NCBI RefSeq assembly: GCF_963576615.1
Contig: NC_088714.1
Location: 51,581,723-51,645,722, forward strand
Source of the DNA: Watersipora subatra
Lineage: Eukaryota > Bryozoa > Gymnolaemata > Cheilostomatida > Watersiporidae
Length of the DNA: 64,000 bases
Direction: 5' to 3'
The position numbers and the translations under genes are program-made. Position 1 is the stretch's first letter; each line of letters opens with the position of its first letter. The notes beneath the pieces were generated by a model. It worked only from the letters and a program-made list of their open reading frames with translations. It searched no databases and had not been told where the DNA came from. Shown here piece by piece: positions 58,901 through 64,000 of this stretch.

Positions 58901-61900
58901 GATTGTTAACATTCTGATGAAGAGTATTGAGTTGGGTCGAGGTGTTTCACTGCCTCCACTAGCACTACACAGGTATCATTTATAAATATACTAGTACACC
59001 AACTGCCAAATTTTAATTTATTCAGAACTTGTTGATATCATATGGCGAGAAAAAGTAAAAAAAATCGTCTACATATGATGGAAACGGAAAAAAACTCGTT
59101 TTCCGTATAATATAGTACCATATCTTATAACAGGGTATCATAACTTGTGGGCGCCCTGTATTAATTAATAATTGAGCGTGTGCAATCGCGAAAAGGCTAT
59201 ACAGTATATGGTATAAGCGACCGGAATAGTAAGAACGATTTAGCCTTGTTGTTAGGTGTGCTTTTTTTTATAAACTCGCGGTTGCAATCTTAGTTAGTTT
59301 AAATTCAGTACAAAGTGCATTGTTCATTCCTAGACTTTAATCGCTATAACCAGGCAGACGAACGAAGCTTTGAGATTTATATAAATATAGCTCTGCTACC
59401 ACCCGGAATTGCCCGGGTAATAAAAAAGTATTTGACAGAAAATTGATTTGTATGGAACATATAACATTTCCCATTTTAACTTTCAAACTACATGTCATGA
59501 GAGAAGTGTTTTGTGTAGTTGAAATAAATTGAGAGAAAAATAAAAACAACTGCAAAGGATTTAAAACTTTGTCAAACAACTGTAACTTTCAAGCTTTATA
59601 TCATGAGGAAATGATTTTGCGCAGGTCAGGTTTCTTTTCTCTTAGGCATTAGACAATGTGTAACTTCTGAGAATACATGTATTTAACAGATTAACAACAA
59701 AAAAATATGACAGAATATGGTAGTATTTTGTAGTTGAAATTTTATTAGAACAATGTCTGCCAAAAATGGTTAAATGAAAAATTAATATTAATAATAAAGA
59801 TTGGAAACTAACTAAGTAATAATAACAGTGATAGGAAAATGAATAATTTTTACACTTCAAACAGAATACTCAAATTATGTTTCAAAAATGCAAGTTGAAA
59901 TAATAACGATAATGAAACAAACTTTAAAAAACTTATATTATAAACTTCAAAAGTTATAAGAAGTTTATGAATGTAATAAGGTAATGTAAATCTAGATATA
60001 TATCATTCAAAGCAAGCACTGATCGGAACTTTTGTGATTCGCATGTTTAGCGAACTTGCTTTATCTGTCTGTTGAGGAAAGGAAATTGCGCTTGTTAATA
60101 TACTATATGGCTTTTTAATTTTAACTAAAAGAAATAACGTAAAACATTTTTTATACGAACAAAGATTTTGTTTGTATTTAATGATTGTGGAACGTAAGGT
60201 ACTACATCAGGATCCAAAAACAAAATGTAGCTGGGAAAAAGTTTTCTGAGAAGCTGGAATAAATTAGTCGCGAACTTAATGTAGATGTAAAACAAATAAT
60301 ATCTGTTATATGAAAACGAAGTGATCCCTATGGCGTTTTAGCTCAGTGGTAGTGTGTCCGAATAAAGAACTTGTCGATGCATTCCTCGTGAGTTTAAATC
60401 CATCAGAGCGAGGAATTTTAATAATCAAGATTTTAATAGCTATAGCTGGAGGGACACACATACATACATTGGGAAATATATATATATATTGATCCGTTTA
60501 CATTCTATTGAGATGTACTAGTTATTATTATTGTTGTTATTAGATGTTCTGATGCTGTGAACACCCATTTTTATCAGTTAATGTTAGATATAATCAGAGA
60601 AGAAAGTTGAAAGGTCATTGCGGCTATAGTTTCAACTGGTAAATAATTGTTACACAATCATGAATTTTGACGAGTAACGTTACTTTTACTGCATTTAACT
60701 CATTGCGTACCACAGCGTTTGCGTATGGCCAAGAACCATGTGGAGCGGCGTTTGTAGGCTTCCTACAAAGCGCTTCTGATTAGTGAGTAGTTAACTAATT
60801 CACCTATTGTATCTGTACTTAAGCTAAAGGAAACCATTACTTGCTTGCGTTGAGCCAATAAAGAGCATTTTTACAGCTCTCGGTGAGCTCAGTGTCACTT
60901 TGTAAAAACTTTGTTTTTATCGATTTCTTAGCAATGGCCAGATGCATAAACATTTGGTCATTGCTATAGCAGATGGCTTTAGCTTCACAAACCGTAGATC
61001 AATGGATTTCTTATGATTGTCTATTTTAGTGATTATTTTATTTTTAACAGTAATAATAATAATAATGCCGTAAACTATAGTAATAGCGATAACTCGACTT
61101 ACTCAGAATACGCTCAAATTGTTACCCATGGTAGTAGGGAAAGGGCGAACAAAATGTTCACGCTCATTCTGCAGTACAGCCTTGTCTAAAGGCATCAGCT
61201 GATGTGAGATTTTGGGTTGGTTTTTTGCTATCAAAATCTTTTTCAGAGACTTTGTGTTTCAAAAGTTAGGCCAACTTTCGTGCACCATCGCGTCAAATAT
61301 CAAGATTTACCGAATATTTAATAATGTTCGAGTGAAAAATTTAATTGGGTAAAGAAGGTTACATCCATGTCTATCTTGTGAACTCATTAAACTCCTCTAG
61401 TTTCTTGGTAAACCGCTTTACAGTCAAACCTCGTCATATGAAGTCTGTCTCTGATATTCCTTCATGTATCTAAACAGTCTTATGTGAAGCAGGTATACTT
61501 ACACCAATATATTGTATTTCGATTAATTTTATCCAAAACCCAATAAATATCCAGTAATTACGTATAACATTAAAACACATTTATTGTATAAAACTAAATA
61601 TACAGTCTAAATTAGTAAAATAATCAATAAAAATAGGTTCTTTGTTATTAATATACTTTGGAGAAGTGTAAACAGAAGTGTAGTCTCGGTACTCCGTAGG
61701 TTCAGTGGAGAGTGAGTGGTAGAAATGTGTTGTGTAATTTACTATCATATATATAATATATATGTATATTATTGTTGGAAATGCTAGTTTCATAATGAAT
61801 AATAAAGAACGAGCACTCAATACACTTTGTGCTAGGCAAATTATACTATATACATGTGTATATATATAAATATATATATATTTTATTATAGTTACTTTTT

Positions 61901-62633
61901 TTATATAACATACCTATAAATATGTACTTATAGTTATTTTTGTTTGTTTAGTTTTCATTAGCATTTTCTTTTTTACTTACAAATTGCAATGTTCCAAAAG
62001 GTTTTGAATGTCTTGTGTTGAAAATTACTTTGTATGTCAAAGATAATATTTTCTCATGTTGTATATTGAGAAATTTATGTTTCTCGTTAATTGTGAGTCC
62101 AGATTTGACTTTATGTTGGTAAATTTATTTTTTTTATTTGGTGTATAGTACAGTAGAAGCTTATACAACATAAATAATCCGTTCTGGGAATGTTTACGTT
62201 ATAGAGATTTCAAATTATAGGAACAGTCAAATACATGTAAAGCGCCTAATCCGTTCCAAGATCTTTCCAAACTCACCCTTTTAACCATATAAAAAAACTA
62301 GACTAGAAATTTACATTTTAGAAGGTATATGTTATAGGAGCATCTACTGTATATACATACATAGGTATATTTGGGAATCGTCCCTTAGACTGGTTTTTGT
62401 GACGCAAGCAGAAATTGCTTTATTATAGTTTAGGGCAACTGATCACCTCGTCCCCTCCTGCCCTGTGGTATGAGCCATGGCTAGATCTCTACACACATGT
62501 TATAAAACAGACCAAAGCTGCCAGCGATGGTACAAGTTCTGCCAAGTGCTTGGCCTCGGCTGAACTGTTACACTGCCTCATGTATCATCTAAAGGTGTAT
62601 GACTCAGGTGTTCCTCTCTCTGTCCGCAATAAG
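34939..62633 (+). CDS. URB2: URB2/NPA2 ribosome-biogenesis protein, N-terminal third (gene continues)
   Basis: URB2 (yeast Urb2/Npa2, human URB2) is a large helical nucleolar protein that acts in early 60S pre-ribosome assembly and 27S pre-rRNA processing. Twelve predicted exons join with matching phases to exactly 507 codons with no stop; the family's full length is about 1,500 residues in humans as I recall it, so two thirds lie beyond the window. Diagnostic matches run in order: YIPRKEQVIIDWL (human FLPNKEQVLLDWA), LLTSPEVKQLLSRGESLTIS ([20 protein letters not shown]), TPDWYHCMTALLTMNH (IPAWFRCLKTLISLNH), SVYSKLRQLPKI ([12 protein letters not shown]), LASAELLHCLMYHLK (SLSLSLLLHCIMFNM). It is divergently placed next to TAF6L. 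Introns are filled with transposons and arrays, but the exons are intact. Confidence 0.92.
35373..35985. repeat. 24-bp minisatellite, about 25 copies
   Basis: The unit GAGCCGATAAACAGACTCGA plus TGGT varies at the last bases (GAGT, CGGG, GTGG, GAGG). The period is a multiple of three, so long frames stay open on both strands (EPINRLDG repeats on plus, SLFIGSPS repeats on minus). It lies in URB2 intron 1 and is not evidence of a protein. Confidence 0.93.
36674..37560 (-). pseudogene. Ty3/gypsy integrase remnant in URB2 intron 1
   Basis: The minus-strand frame 37367-37107 has HGIRQVRPHCPRVLNGEVEL, DWNKAVLVFLQVYR and VSPRALLHARQRM, the C-terminal half of a gypsy integrase core with its catalytic Glu. 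A weaker upstream part to about 37560 (TSKSLIQFLEKIFARE) precedes it. A further frame at 36892-36674 (DKYDTEFPPLSSQNKTLKTK) may be the element's C-terminal tail. No LTR was seen. It differs in family from the element at 16.3 kb. Confidence 0.7.
37884..38037 (+). CDS. URB2: URB2 exon 2
   Basis: The acceptor TTTATATCTACAG and donor AG|GTAGGT bound a frame reading LKDRSLPWKQRLEAAAVLWH and YIPRKEQVIIDW, an excellent match to the URB2 N-terminus. Phase 1 in, phase 2 out. Confidence 0.88.
38096..38548. mobile_element. Foldback element, simple ~450-bp copy
   Basis: Left end GATGAACTTGCACAAAATTT, right end the complement-like TATAATTTTGTGTAGATTCA. The inner arms contain GTGATCTGACTGTCAGGATG and CATCCTGGCAGTCATGTCAT. 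It lies 58 bp after URB2 exon 2. It shows the ancestral form without the 26-bp array of the 10.6-kb copy. Confidence 0.82.
38636..40740. mobile_element. TIR element of unknown superfamily, split by a hAT insertion
   Basis: The left CAGTGCACCCTCAGGATATG and the inverted right end (TACAGCGCACCATCAGAATA) pair over about 20 bp. Other short internal similarities such as ATTTAGGGGTAT and ATATCAGGGTAAT mirror each other. The interior between 39421 and 40541 is a later hAT insertion. No transposase frame was recognised in the outer element. Confidence 0.6.
39421..40541 (+). mobile_element. hAT-type transposon with BED-finger remnant
   Basis: Ends CAGGGTTGGCTCGG and CAACCCTG are classic hAT termini. 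Flanks CATTTCGG and TATTTCGG match at 7 of 8 bases (39413-39420, 40542-40549). The ends are full of GGTTTAAACC and AAAAACCGG motifs. A short frame at 39957-40190 has TRGHADRLKAHVAKC, like the His/Cys end of a BED zinc finger from a hAT transposase. The rest of the transposase is missing. Confidence 0.8.
41419..41545 (+). CDS. URB2: URB2 exon 3
   Basis: The acceptor CTCTCTCACTAG is used so that one base completes the codon from exon 2. A nearby GCGCAG would break the frame. It encodes DVKEQAWELLGKLLTSPEVK and QLLSRGESLTISLSLYK, ending at donor AAG|GTTGGT. An internal ATG at 41426 is not the start, because exon 2 joins in phase. Confidence 0.88.
42069..42410. mobile_element. Possible hAT-like MITE
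   Basis: The left end TAGGGTTGGCATGAAAAAA and a right end with TTTTTTCAGCCTA look like an imperfect terminal inverted repeat with AAAATCAATT/ATTGAT-rich interior. A related start (CAGGGTTGGAAAAAAAGCAT) occurs at 45371. The target duplication was not identified. Confidence 0.45.
43439..43555 (+). CDS. URB2: URB2 exon 4; its 3' end seeds a minisatellite
   Basis: Acceptor TTTGGTCTACAG, 39 codons in phase 0 (EIEEALPHLQTAVHALKCLN ... FLSVDHL), donor CTG|GTATGC. The last 23 bases plus the donor are the first unit of the 28-bp array that fills the start of the next intron. The exon matches the helical region around human NICAVLRCCQGILS. Confidence 0.85.
43533..44597 (+). repeat. 28-bp minisatellite made of an exon end plus splice donor, ~38 copies
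   Basis: The unit is CTTTCCTATCTATTGACCAT then CTGGTATG. The first copy is the last 23 bases of URB2 exon 4 and its donor. Nearly every copy keeps CATCTG|GTATGC; a few have CTAGTATGC, CTGATATGC, CTGTTACGC, and the last ends GTATTC. Reading past the true donor meets a TGA within the second unit, so use of any downstream copy would add a premature stop. Confidence 0.95.
44600..45370. other. No gene seen (URB2 intron 4)
   Basis: Open frames at 44538-45042 run out of the array and carry no domain. No repeat family was recognised. Confidence 0.35.
45899..46030. repeat. 30-bp tandem repeat, 4-5 copies
   Basis: The unit GAGAATTTTAAAGGCAAATT plus TTGCTTTTGG repeats in URB2 intron 4. The multiple-of-three period gives a spurious minus-strand frame. 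Confidence 0.85.
46340..46370. other. Perfect 13-bp hairpin
   Basis: AACACGTTAACAA pairs with TTGTTAACGTGTT across a 5-base loop. It is not followed by a U-run, so it does not look like a terminator. It is possibly a tiny MITE relic. Confidence 0.6.
47164..47282 (+). CDS. URB2: URB2 exon 5
   Basis: The acceptor GATTTATTGTAG and donor AG|GTGTCT bound VMAAFANKLFMCAIAAYASM and VADLLLDTILQTIAH, corresponding to human ELMVALLSQLCWSAC followed by LFEVIHLALGH. Phase 0 in, phase 2 out. Confidence 0.85.
47468..47665. mobile_element. Short MITE (~198 bp), AAAGGTTGACTTGCAAC family
   Basis: Starts AAAGGTTGACTTGCAACAAA and ends TTTGTTGCAAGTCAACCTTT, a perfect terminal inverted repeat of about 20 bp. The body (CACCATGTCTTACTCTGTTG, GTGCAAAATATGTGGAAATG, CCGCCGTAGTTTGGATT) is the left arm of the larger copy at 62660-63545. 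This is an internally shortened derivative 185 bp downstream of URB2 exon 5. Confidence 0.85.
47950..48100 (-). repeat. tRNA-derived SINE
   Basis: On the minus strand, GGCGGCCAAGTGGTGTAGTG then GTTAGTGAGCC is a good tRNA-like 5' part. AAGTTTAATTCTCAGG is a B-box-like run. The body ends CTTCGGATGGACAGAGACGA, resembling the GGATGGAC motif of the SINE at 13850. Confidence 0.65.
48504..48636 (+). CDS. URB2: URB2 exon 6
   Basis: The acceptor TGATCCATCGCAG adds one base to complete Arg, then DSLKHYERYLKENETLADKL ... VVFRSLRAGLTMEE follows. Donor GAG|GTCAGT, phase 0 out. Confidence 0.85.
48739..48892. mobile_element. AAAGGTTGACTTGCAAC-family MITE, left arm only
   Basis: Matches the first ~150 bp of the copies at 47468 and 62660, then joins abruptly (near AATCGCAGCGAAGACATTTC) to the 3' half of a foldback element. 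The junction shows one element deleting or inserting into the other. Confidence 0.75.
48893..49165. mobile_element. Foldback element, right half
   Basis: Contains the family centre (GTTGCTGTAGTTGATATTGG) and right arm (ACATCCAGGCAGACAGATCA, AGTGATAGAAAAGTACAGAT, ending AAATTCATC). The left half is missing, replaced by the adjoining MITE. Confidence 0.7.
49166..49751. mobile_element. MITE with internal 17-bp array
   Basis: The left end ATCGTACTTTTCAGACTAT and right end ATAGTCCAAAAAGTACGGTA form an imperfect TIR. Both ends carry the AAACCGCACC/GCGGCTA motif. Next to the left end the unit TATAAACCGCACCCCTA is repeated about 12 times (49180-49400). Confidence 0.75.
49882..49946 (+). CDS. URB2: URB2 exon 7
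   Basis: A short exon (65 bp) between the acceptor GCTGTATTGTAG and a perfect donor GTAAGT. It reads EKMRSVYRSVTSQLYEYYLR, phase 0 in, phase 2 out. It is followed in phase by exon 8. Confidence 0.82.
50334..50735. mobile_element. Foldback element copy
   Basis: Left arm GATGAGCTTACACAAAGTTT with GCGGTGATCTGACTGCCAGG; right arm ACAGTCGGATCACCTCAAAC ending ACTTTGTGTTGAGTTCATC. It lies in URB2 intron 7 and is followed at 50738-50880 by the left half of another copy. Confidence 0.8.
50738..50880. mobile_element. Foldback element, left half
   Basis: GAGGTGATCTGAATGTCAGG and GAAATGATGTCACTAGTTGC match the left arm and centre of the family. The right arm is absent. Confidence 0.7.
50881..51714. other. 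No feature recognised in this part of URB2 intron 7
   Basis: AT-rich intron sequence. No repeat or coding signal stood out. Confidence 0.35.
51715..51836 (+). CDS. URB2: URB2 exon 8
   Basis: The acceptor TGTCATCATTTTAG and donor G|GTAATG bound AECTFRTDKVGVLYALMKVT and VEAEKLKVWAQLLSSA. Phase 2 in, phase 1 out. Confidence 0.82.
52127..52400. repeat. ~270-bp interspersed element, copy A
   Basis: Runs from GGTTGCCAGCTGAGGGCTAT through TTTAAACTTAGTGGTAGGGT to ATAATGCGGATTAATAATTG. An inverted copy lies at 55420-55712. The related duplicate at 57.3 kb lacks it at the corresponding position, so it behaves as a discrete insertion. Confidence 0.8.
53488..53613. repeat. 126-bp near-perfect palindrome
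   Basis: CACGGGCTAGCCGGGTCACG followed by TTTTCGCCACGTACATACAA is mirrored by the second half, ending CGTGACCCGGCTAGCCCGTG. The arms are about 63 bp with few mismatches and almost no loop. This is consistent with a miniature palindromic transposable element. Confidence 0.88.
53930..54120. mobile_element. Foldback element, right half, nested in the pogo-like element
   Basis: TTTTGCCAATGTCAATCTAA, GTCCTGGCAATAACATCACC and CTCAAGTGATAGAAAAATCT match the right arm of the family. It is the innermost of the nested insertions. Confidence 0.65.
55173..55770. repeat. Intron segment duplicated at 57250-57545, with inserted copy B
   Basis: 55180-55410 (TACTAAGGTAAAGACATTCA, CTTGAGCTGTGATGATAAAA) and 55714-55770 (TTTTTTGCAATCCTTACC) match 57250-57545 in order. 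The intervening 55411-55713 is copy B of the ~270-bp element (inverted relative to 52127-52400) and is absent at 57.3 kb. Confidence 0.85.
56031..56726. mobile_element. MITE with ~37-bp TIRs abutting URB2 exon 9
   Basis: The left end ATACCGTAAGTCCTTATGCT with CAAGCCGCTCGGCTTGT pairs with the right end ACAAGCCGCGCGGCTTGAGC with ATGAGGACTTATGGTAAG. CTTTGT flanks both sides (56025-56030 and 56727-56732), a possible 6-bp target duplication. The interior is unusually GC-rich for the window and has more GCCGCGG-type inverted repeats. No protein. Confidence 0.82.
56740..56833 (+). CDS. URB2: URB2 exon 9, directly downstream of a MITE
   Basis: The acceptor TTTGTTTTGCAG and donor TG|GTAGGT bound KHEVHSLTGEEVTKESAAIS and VSELLSLD. 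Phase 1 in, phase 2 out. The transposon at 56031-56726 ends 13 bp before the exon, so part of the polypyrimidine tract belongs to its target duplication. Confidence 0.82.
57250..57545. repeat. Duplicate of the 55.2-55.8 kb intron segment (lacks copy B)
   Basis: Similar to 55180-55410 joined directly to 55714-55770, with about 15-20% divergence. It lies in URB2 intron 9. Confidence 0.82.
57546..58367. other. No gene seen (URB2 intron 9)
   Basis: A plus-strand frame at 57604-57786 looks tempting, but it cannot be joined in phase between exons 9 and 10, which splice directly. No clear repeat. Confidence 0.5.
58368..58572 (+). CDS. URB2: URB2 exon 10
   Basis: The acceptor GTTCTGCTCTAG and donor AAG|GTGAGT. 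It encodes LEYLMSANVSLVYLLYNLHE and SATPDWYHCMTALLTMNHKC, matching human LLNSVANNNIYNIAADRI and IPAWFRCLKTLISLNH in order. Phase 2 in, phase 0 out. Confidence 0.92.
58815..58972 (+). CDS. URB2: URB2 exon 11
   Basis: The acceptor TGACGTCTGATTAG and donor AG|GTATCA. EMVWEAEQAQGQLLIAILSV and YSKLRQLPKIVNILMKSI align with human [24 protein letters not shown]-type sequence, one of the clearest family matches. Phase 0 in, phase 2 out. Confidence 0.93.
58973..60327. other. URB2 intron 11, left part; SINE 3' piece only
   Basis: Only a short SINE-tail-like run (TTTAATCGCTATAACCAGGC, then GAGATTTATATAAATATA) at 59336-59395 resembles the body of the 13850 SINE. Otherwise no coding exon or known repeat. 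Confidence 0.4.
60328..60490 (+). repeat. tRNA-derived SINE
   Basis: GCGTTTTAGCTCAGTGGTAG contains a perfect tRNA A-box type TAGCTCAGTGGTAG. GAGTTTAAATCCATC resembles a B box about 55 bp on. The body has TTTTAATAGCTATAGCTGGA and GGACACACA and ends in an (AT)n tail. It shares the CTATAGCTGGA core with 13850-13998. It is not a functional tRNA. Confidence 0.72.
60491..62150. other. No gene seen (URB2 intron 11)
   Basis: AT-rich intron with (AT)n runs near 61750-61880 and a TAA/AAT run near 61050. CAGTCAAACCTCGTCATATG at 61424 may be one end of a pogo-like element, but no partner end was found. Confidence 0.35.
62151..62349. mobile_element. TA-flanked MITE, 199 bp, 79 bp upstream of URB2 exon 12
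   Basis: Starts CAGTAGAAGCTTATACAACA and ends TATAGGAGCATCTACTG. The ends pair imperfectly (CAGTAGA-GCT) and are flanked by TA on both sides. It contains CCGTTC repeats (AATCCGTTCTGGGAATG, AATCCGTTCCAAGATC). Probably pogo-like and non-autonomous. Confidence 0.7.
62429..62633 (+). CDS. URB2: URB2 exon 12 (last in the window)
   Basis: The acceptor GCTTTATTATAG adds one base to complete Ser. The exon reads SPPALWYEPWLDLYTHVIKQ and AELLHCLMYHLKVYDSGVPL, and ends AAT AAG|GTACAC. It aligns with human ILDTWSLVLEKFQSLVL and LLLHCIMFN. Phase 0 out. No further exon is visible up to 64000. Confidence 0.9.
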
Positions 62634-62659
62634 GTACACAAGCTAACCTCCAGTATCAT

Positions 62660-63545
62660 TTAAAGGTTGACTTGCAACAGAATTCACATTACAGTTATTT
62701 GATATGAAAAGATTCACCATGTCTTACTCTGTTGCGTTGTAGGTGCAAAATATGTGGAAGGGTGATTACAAGCTCTTAAAAGCTCAAAAACAAACAGAAA
62801 ATCGCAGCCACATGAGACCGCCGTAGTTTGGATTTTCTTTCCAAAACGGCTCAAATGTGATGTAGTTGTGAGAGATGGTTTCTGTTAACACTTTTATGCA
62901 ACCTTATTCGTCGAAATATTTTCACAAATATACTTCACGCATTCAATAAAACCATGTCTATTGTTCTTGCGCATCTATTTTATCTTCATTGTAATGCTGT
63001 CACTTTTAGCAGTGATATCTTATAACTTATCGTAAAAATTCATTTAATTTTTTAATTTTACCTCAAAGGAGCACATATCATTGTCTAATAATCATGACGA
63101 GCCTGTTGATCACCTGTGATAATCGAAAAGTGCTGCAAAAATTATTTGCGGAGTATTGGGTCACATGATCAAATTACAACTTGCCGATTAGACCAAACCG
63201 AAACAAAACTGTAAAGTAGCGAGCGTCTATATTTGATACGGGGTCTTCAGTAAAACCCGAAGTGTTTGTCATAAACTAGTGCTACGATAAGTTTATATTG
63301 AGCTTTTTATTGGCCTTTCAATTCACGTGAGAACATCACGTGACAAGACAATAACCAAACTATCATAACTACGTCAAAAAAATAAATAGATTCCAATCTA
63401 CGGCGGCTTTTCGTTTTTGAGCTTTTAAATGCTTGCCATCTCATTCCCACATATTTTGCACCTACAACACAACAGAGTAAGACATGGTGAACCTTTGATA
63501 CCAAATAACTGTAATGTGATTTTTGTTGCAAGTCAACCTTTACCT
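62660..63545. mobile_element. Full-length AAAGGTTGACTTGCAAC element with ~150-bp TIRs
   Basis: The left arm 62660-62835 (AAAGGTTGACTTGCAACAGA ... CCGCCGTAGTTTGGATT) is mirrored by the right arm 63390-63545 (AATCTACGGCGGC ... TGTTGCAAGTCAACCTTTA). The core between them (about 62836-63389) has no long frame. Shorter relatives lie at 47468-47665 and 48739-48892. It begins 26 bp after the donor of URB2 exon 12. Confidence 0.85.
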
Positions 63546-64000
63546 TAGTTCTAATTTGCATTATGAGTTCATAACAGTTGTAGTAGGGGTTTAGTAGGAG
63601 TTGTACTAGTAATGTTTAGTAGGCGGATTTAAGAGGAAGAAAGTTATAGTGTATGTAACAACCAAGAATTAATTACTCTTGACTCTTACTCCTTCAGATT
63701 TAGCTAGTTATTTAAATTTGGACAAACTTTCATTTCACAATTATAGAGCACGCTCTCGTAGTCACATTAGAGGGTTTTTGGAGTTTTCCTCTTTCGTTTG
63801 GATTTGGGATTAACCTTATCTAGCCTACCTCATCTGAATATATTGCTACAGATAATCAGTTTAGTAGCAATAAGAAAGCACTCTATGTGTTTACATTGGC
63901 TGTTACGCATATTAGATACAAACGTTCAATTTTCACATTGGTTTAGTTATAATGTTTTTTGAGAAATCTTTGCTTGTCATTCGGATGTATTTTCTTTTGT
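63546..64000. other. No gene seen (URB2 intron 12)
   Basis: No sequence resembling the next conserved URB2 segment was found before the window ends. Confidence 0.4.

Noticed and set aside
60328-60425. Functional tRNA gene
   Set aside because: The A box is good, but the stems and B box are degenerate and a SINE body with an AT tail follows.

Overview
This window is nuclear DNA from an animal. It is AT-rich, has two spliced protein-coding genes with long introns, and is packed with eukaryotic transposons, tRNA-derived SINEs and minisatellites. There are no bacterial operons, CRISPR arrays or rRNA genes. Codon use, intron structure and the repeat mix fit a marine invertebrate, probably a lophotrochozoan such as a mollusc or bryozoan. 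The phylum is my inference and is not proven by the sequence.

The two genes are head to head in the right-hand two thirds. On the minus strand (32687 down to 22362) is a TAF6-like gene (TAF6L, histone-fold plus HEAT subunit of SAGA-type co-activators). Eight exons are supported; one or more exons between 29092 and 24557 are unresolved. On the plus strand (34939 to beyond 62633) is the N-terminal third of URB2/NPA2, a nucleolar factor for 60S ribosome assembly. Twelve exons join with consistent phases into 507 uninterrupted codons, and the gene runs off the right edge. About 2.25 kb separates the two start codons and probably holds both promoters.

Everything else is mainly mobile DNA. 1-1666: 3' end of a decayed BEL/Pao LTR element. 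2.7-10.1 kb: AT-rich arrays, a hAT-like element with an 8-bp target duplication, a LINE 3' end, an internally deleted mariner and a TIR element. 10.6-12.6 kb: a foldback element whose right arm has expanded into about 60 copies of a 26-bp repeat. 14.4-15.2 kb: a foldback element with ~290-bp arms. 16.3-20.9 kb: a nearly complete Ty3/gypsy element with both LTRs and a perfect 5-bp target duplication, disabled by stops and a frameshift. 21.0-21.4 kb: a palindrome. The TAF6L introns hold two mariner remnants (one carrying a nested hAT MITE), small tandem arrays and a SINE. The URB2 introns hold a 24-bp array, a gypsy integrase remnant, a hAT nested in another element, a 28-bp array that copies an exon-intron junction, foldback copies, a nested piggyBac/pogo/foldback stack, and MITEs ending within about 80 bp of exons.

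Most striking are: (i) the 28-bp array at 43533-44597, which repeats the last bases of a URB2 exon together with its 5' splice donor about 38 times; (ii) the 26-bp minisatellite that grew out of a transposon arm and shows a 9-unit higher-order period; (iii) the nested transposon stack at 52.1-55.7 kb, with a related duplicate lacking one insertion at 57.3 kb; (iv) two unrelated DNA transposons (mariner, piggyBac) that kept both protein ends but lost the catalytic middle. I found no sign of a new defence or biosynthetic system.
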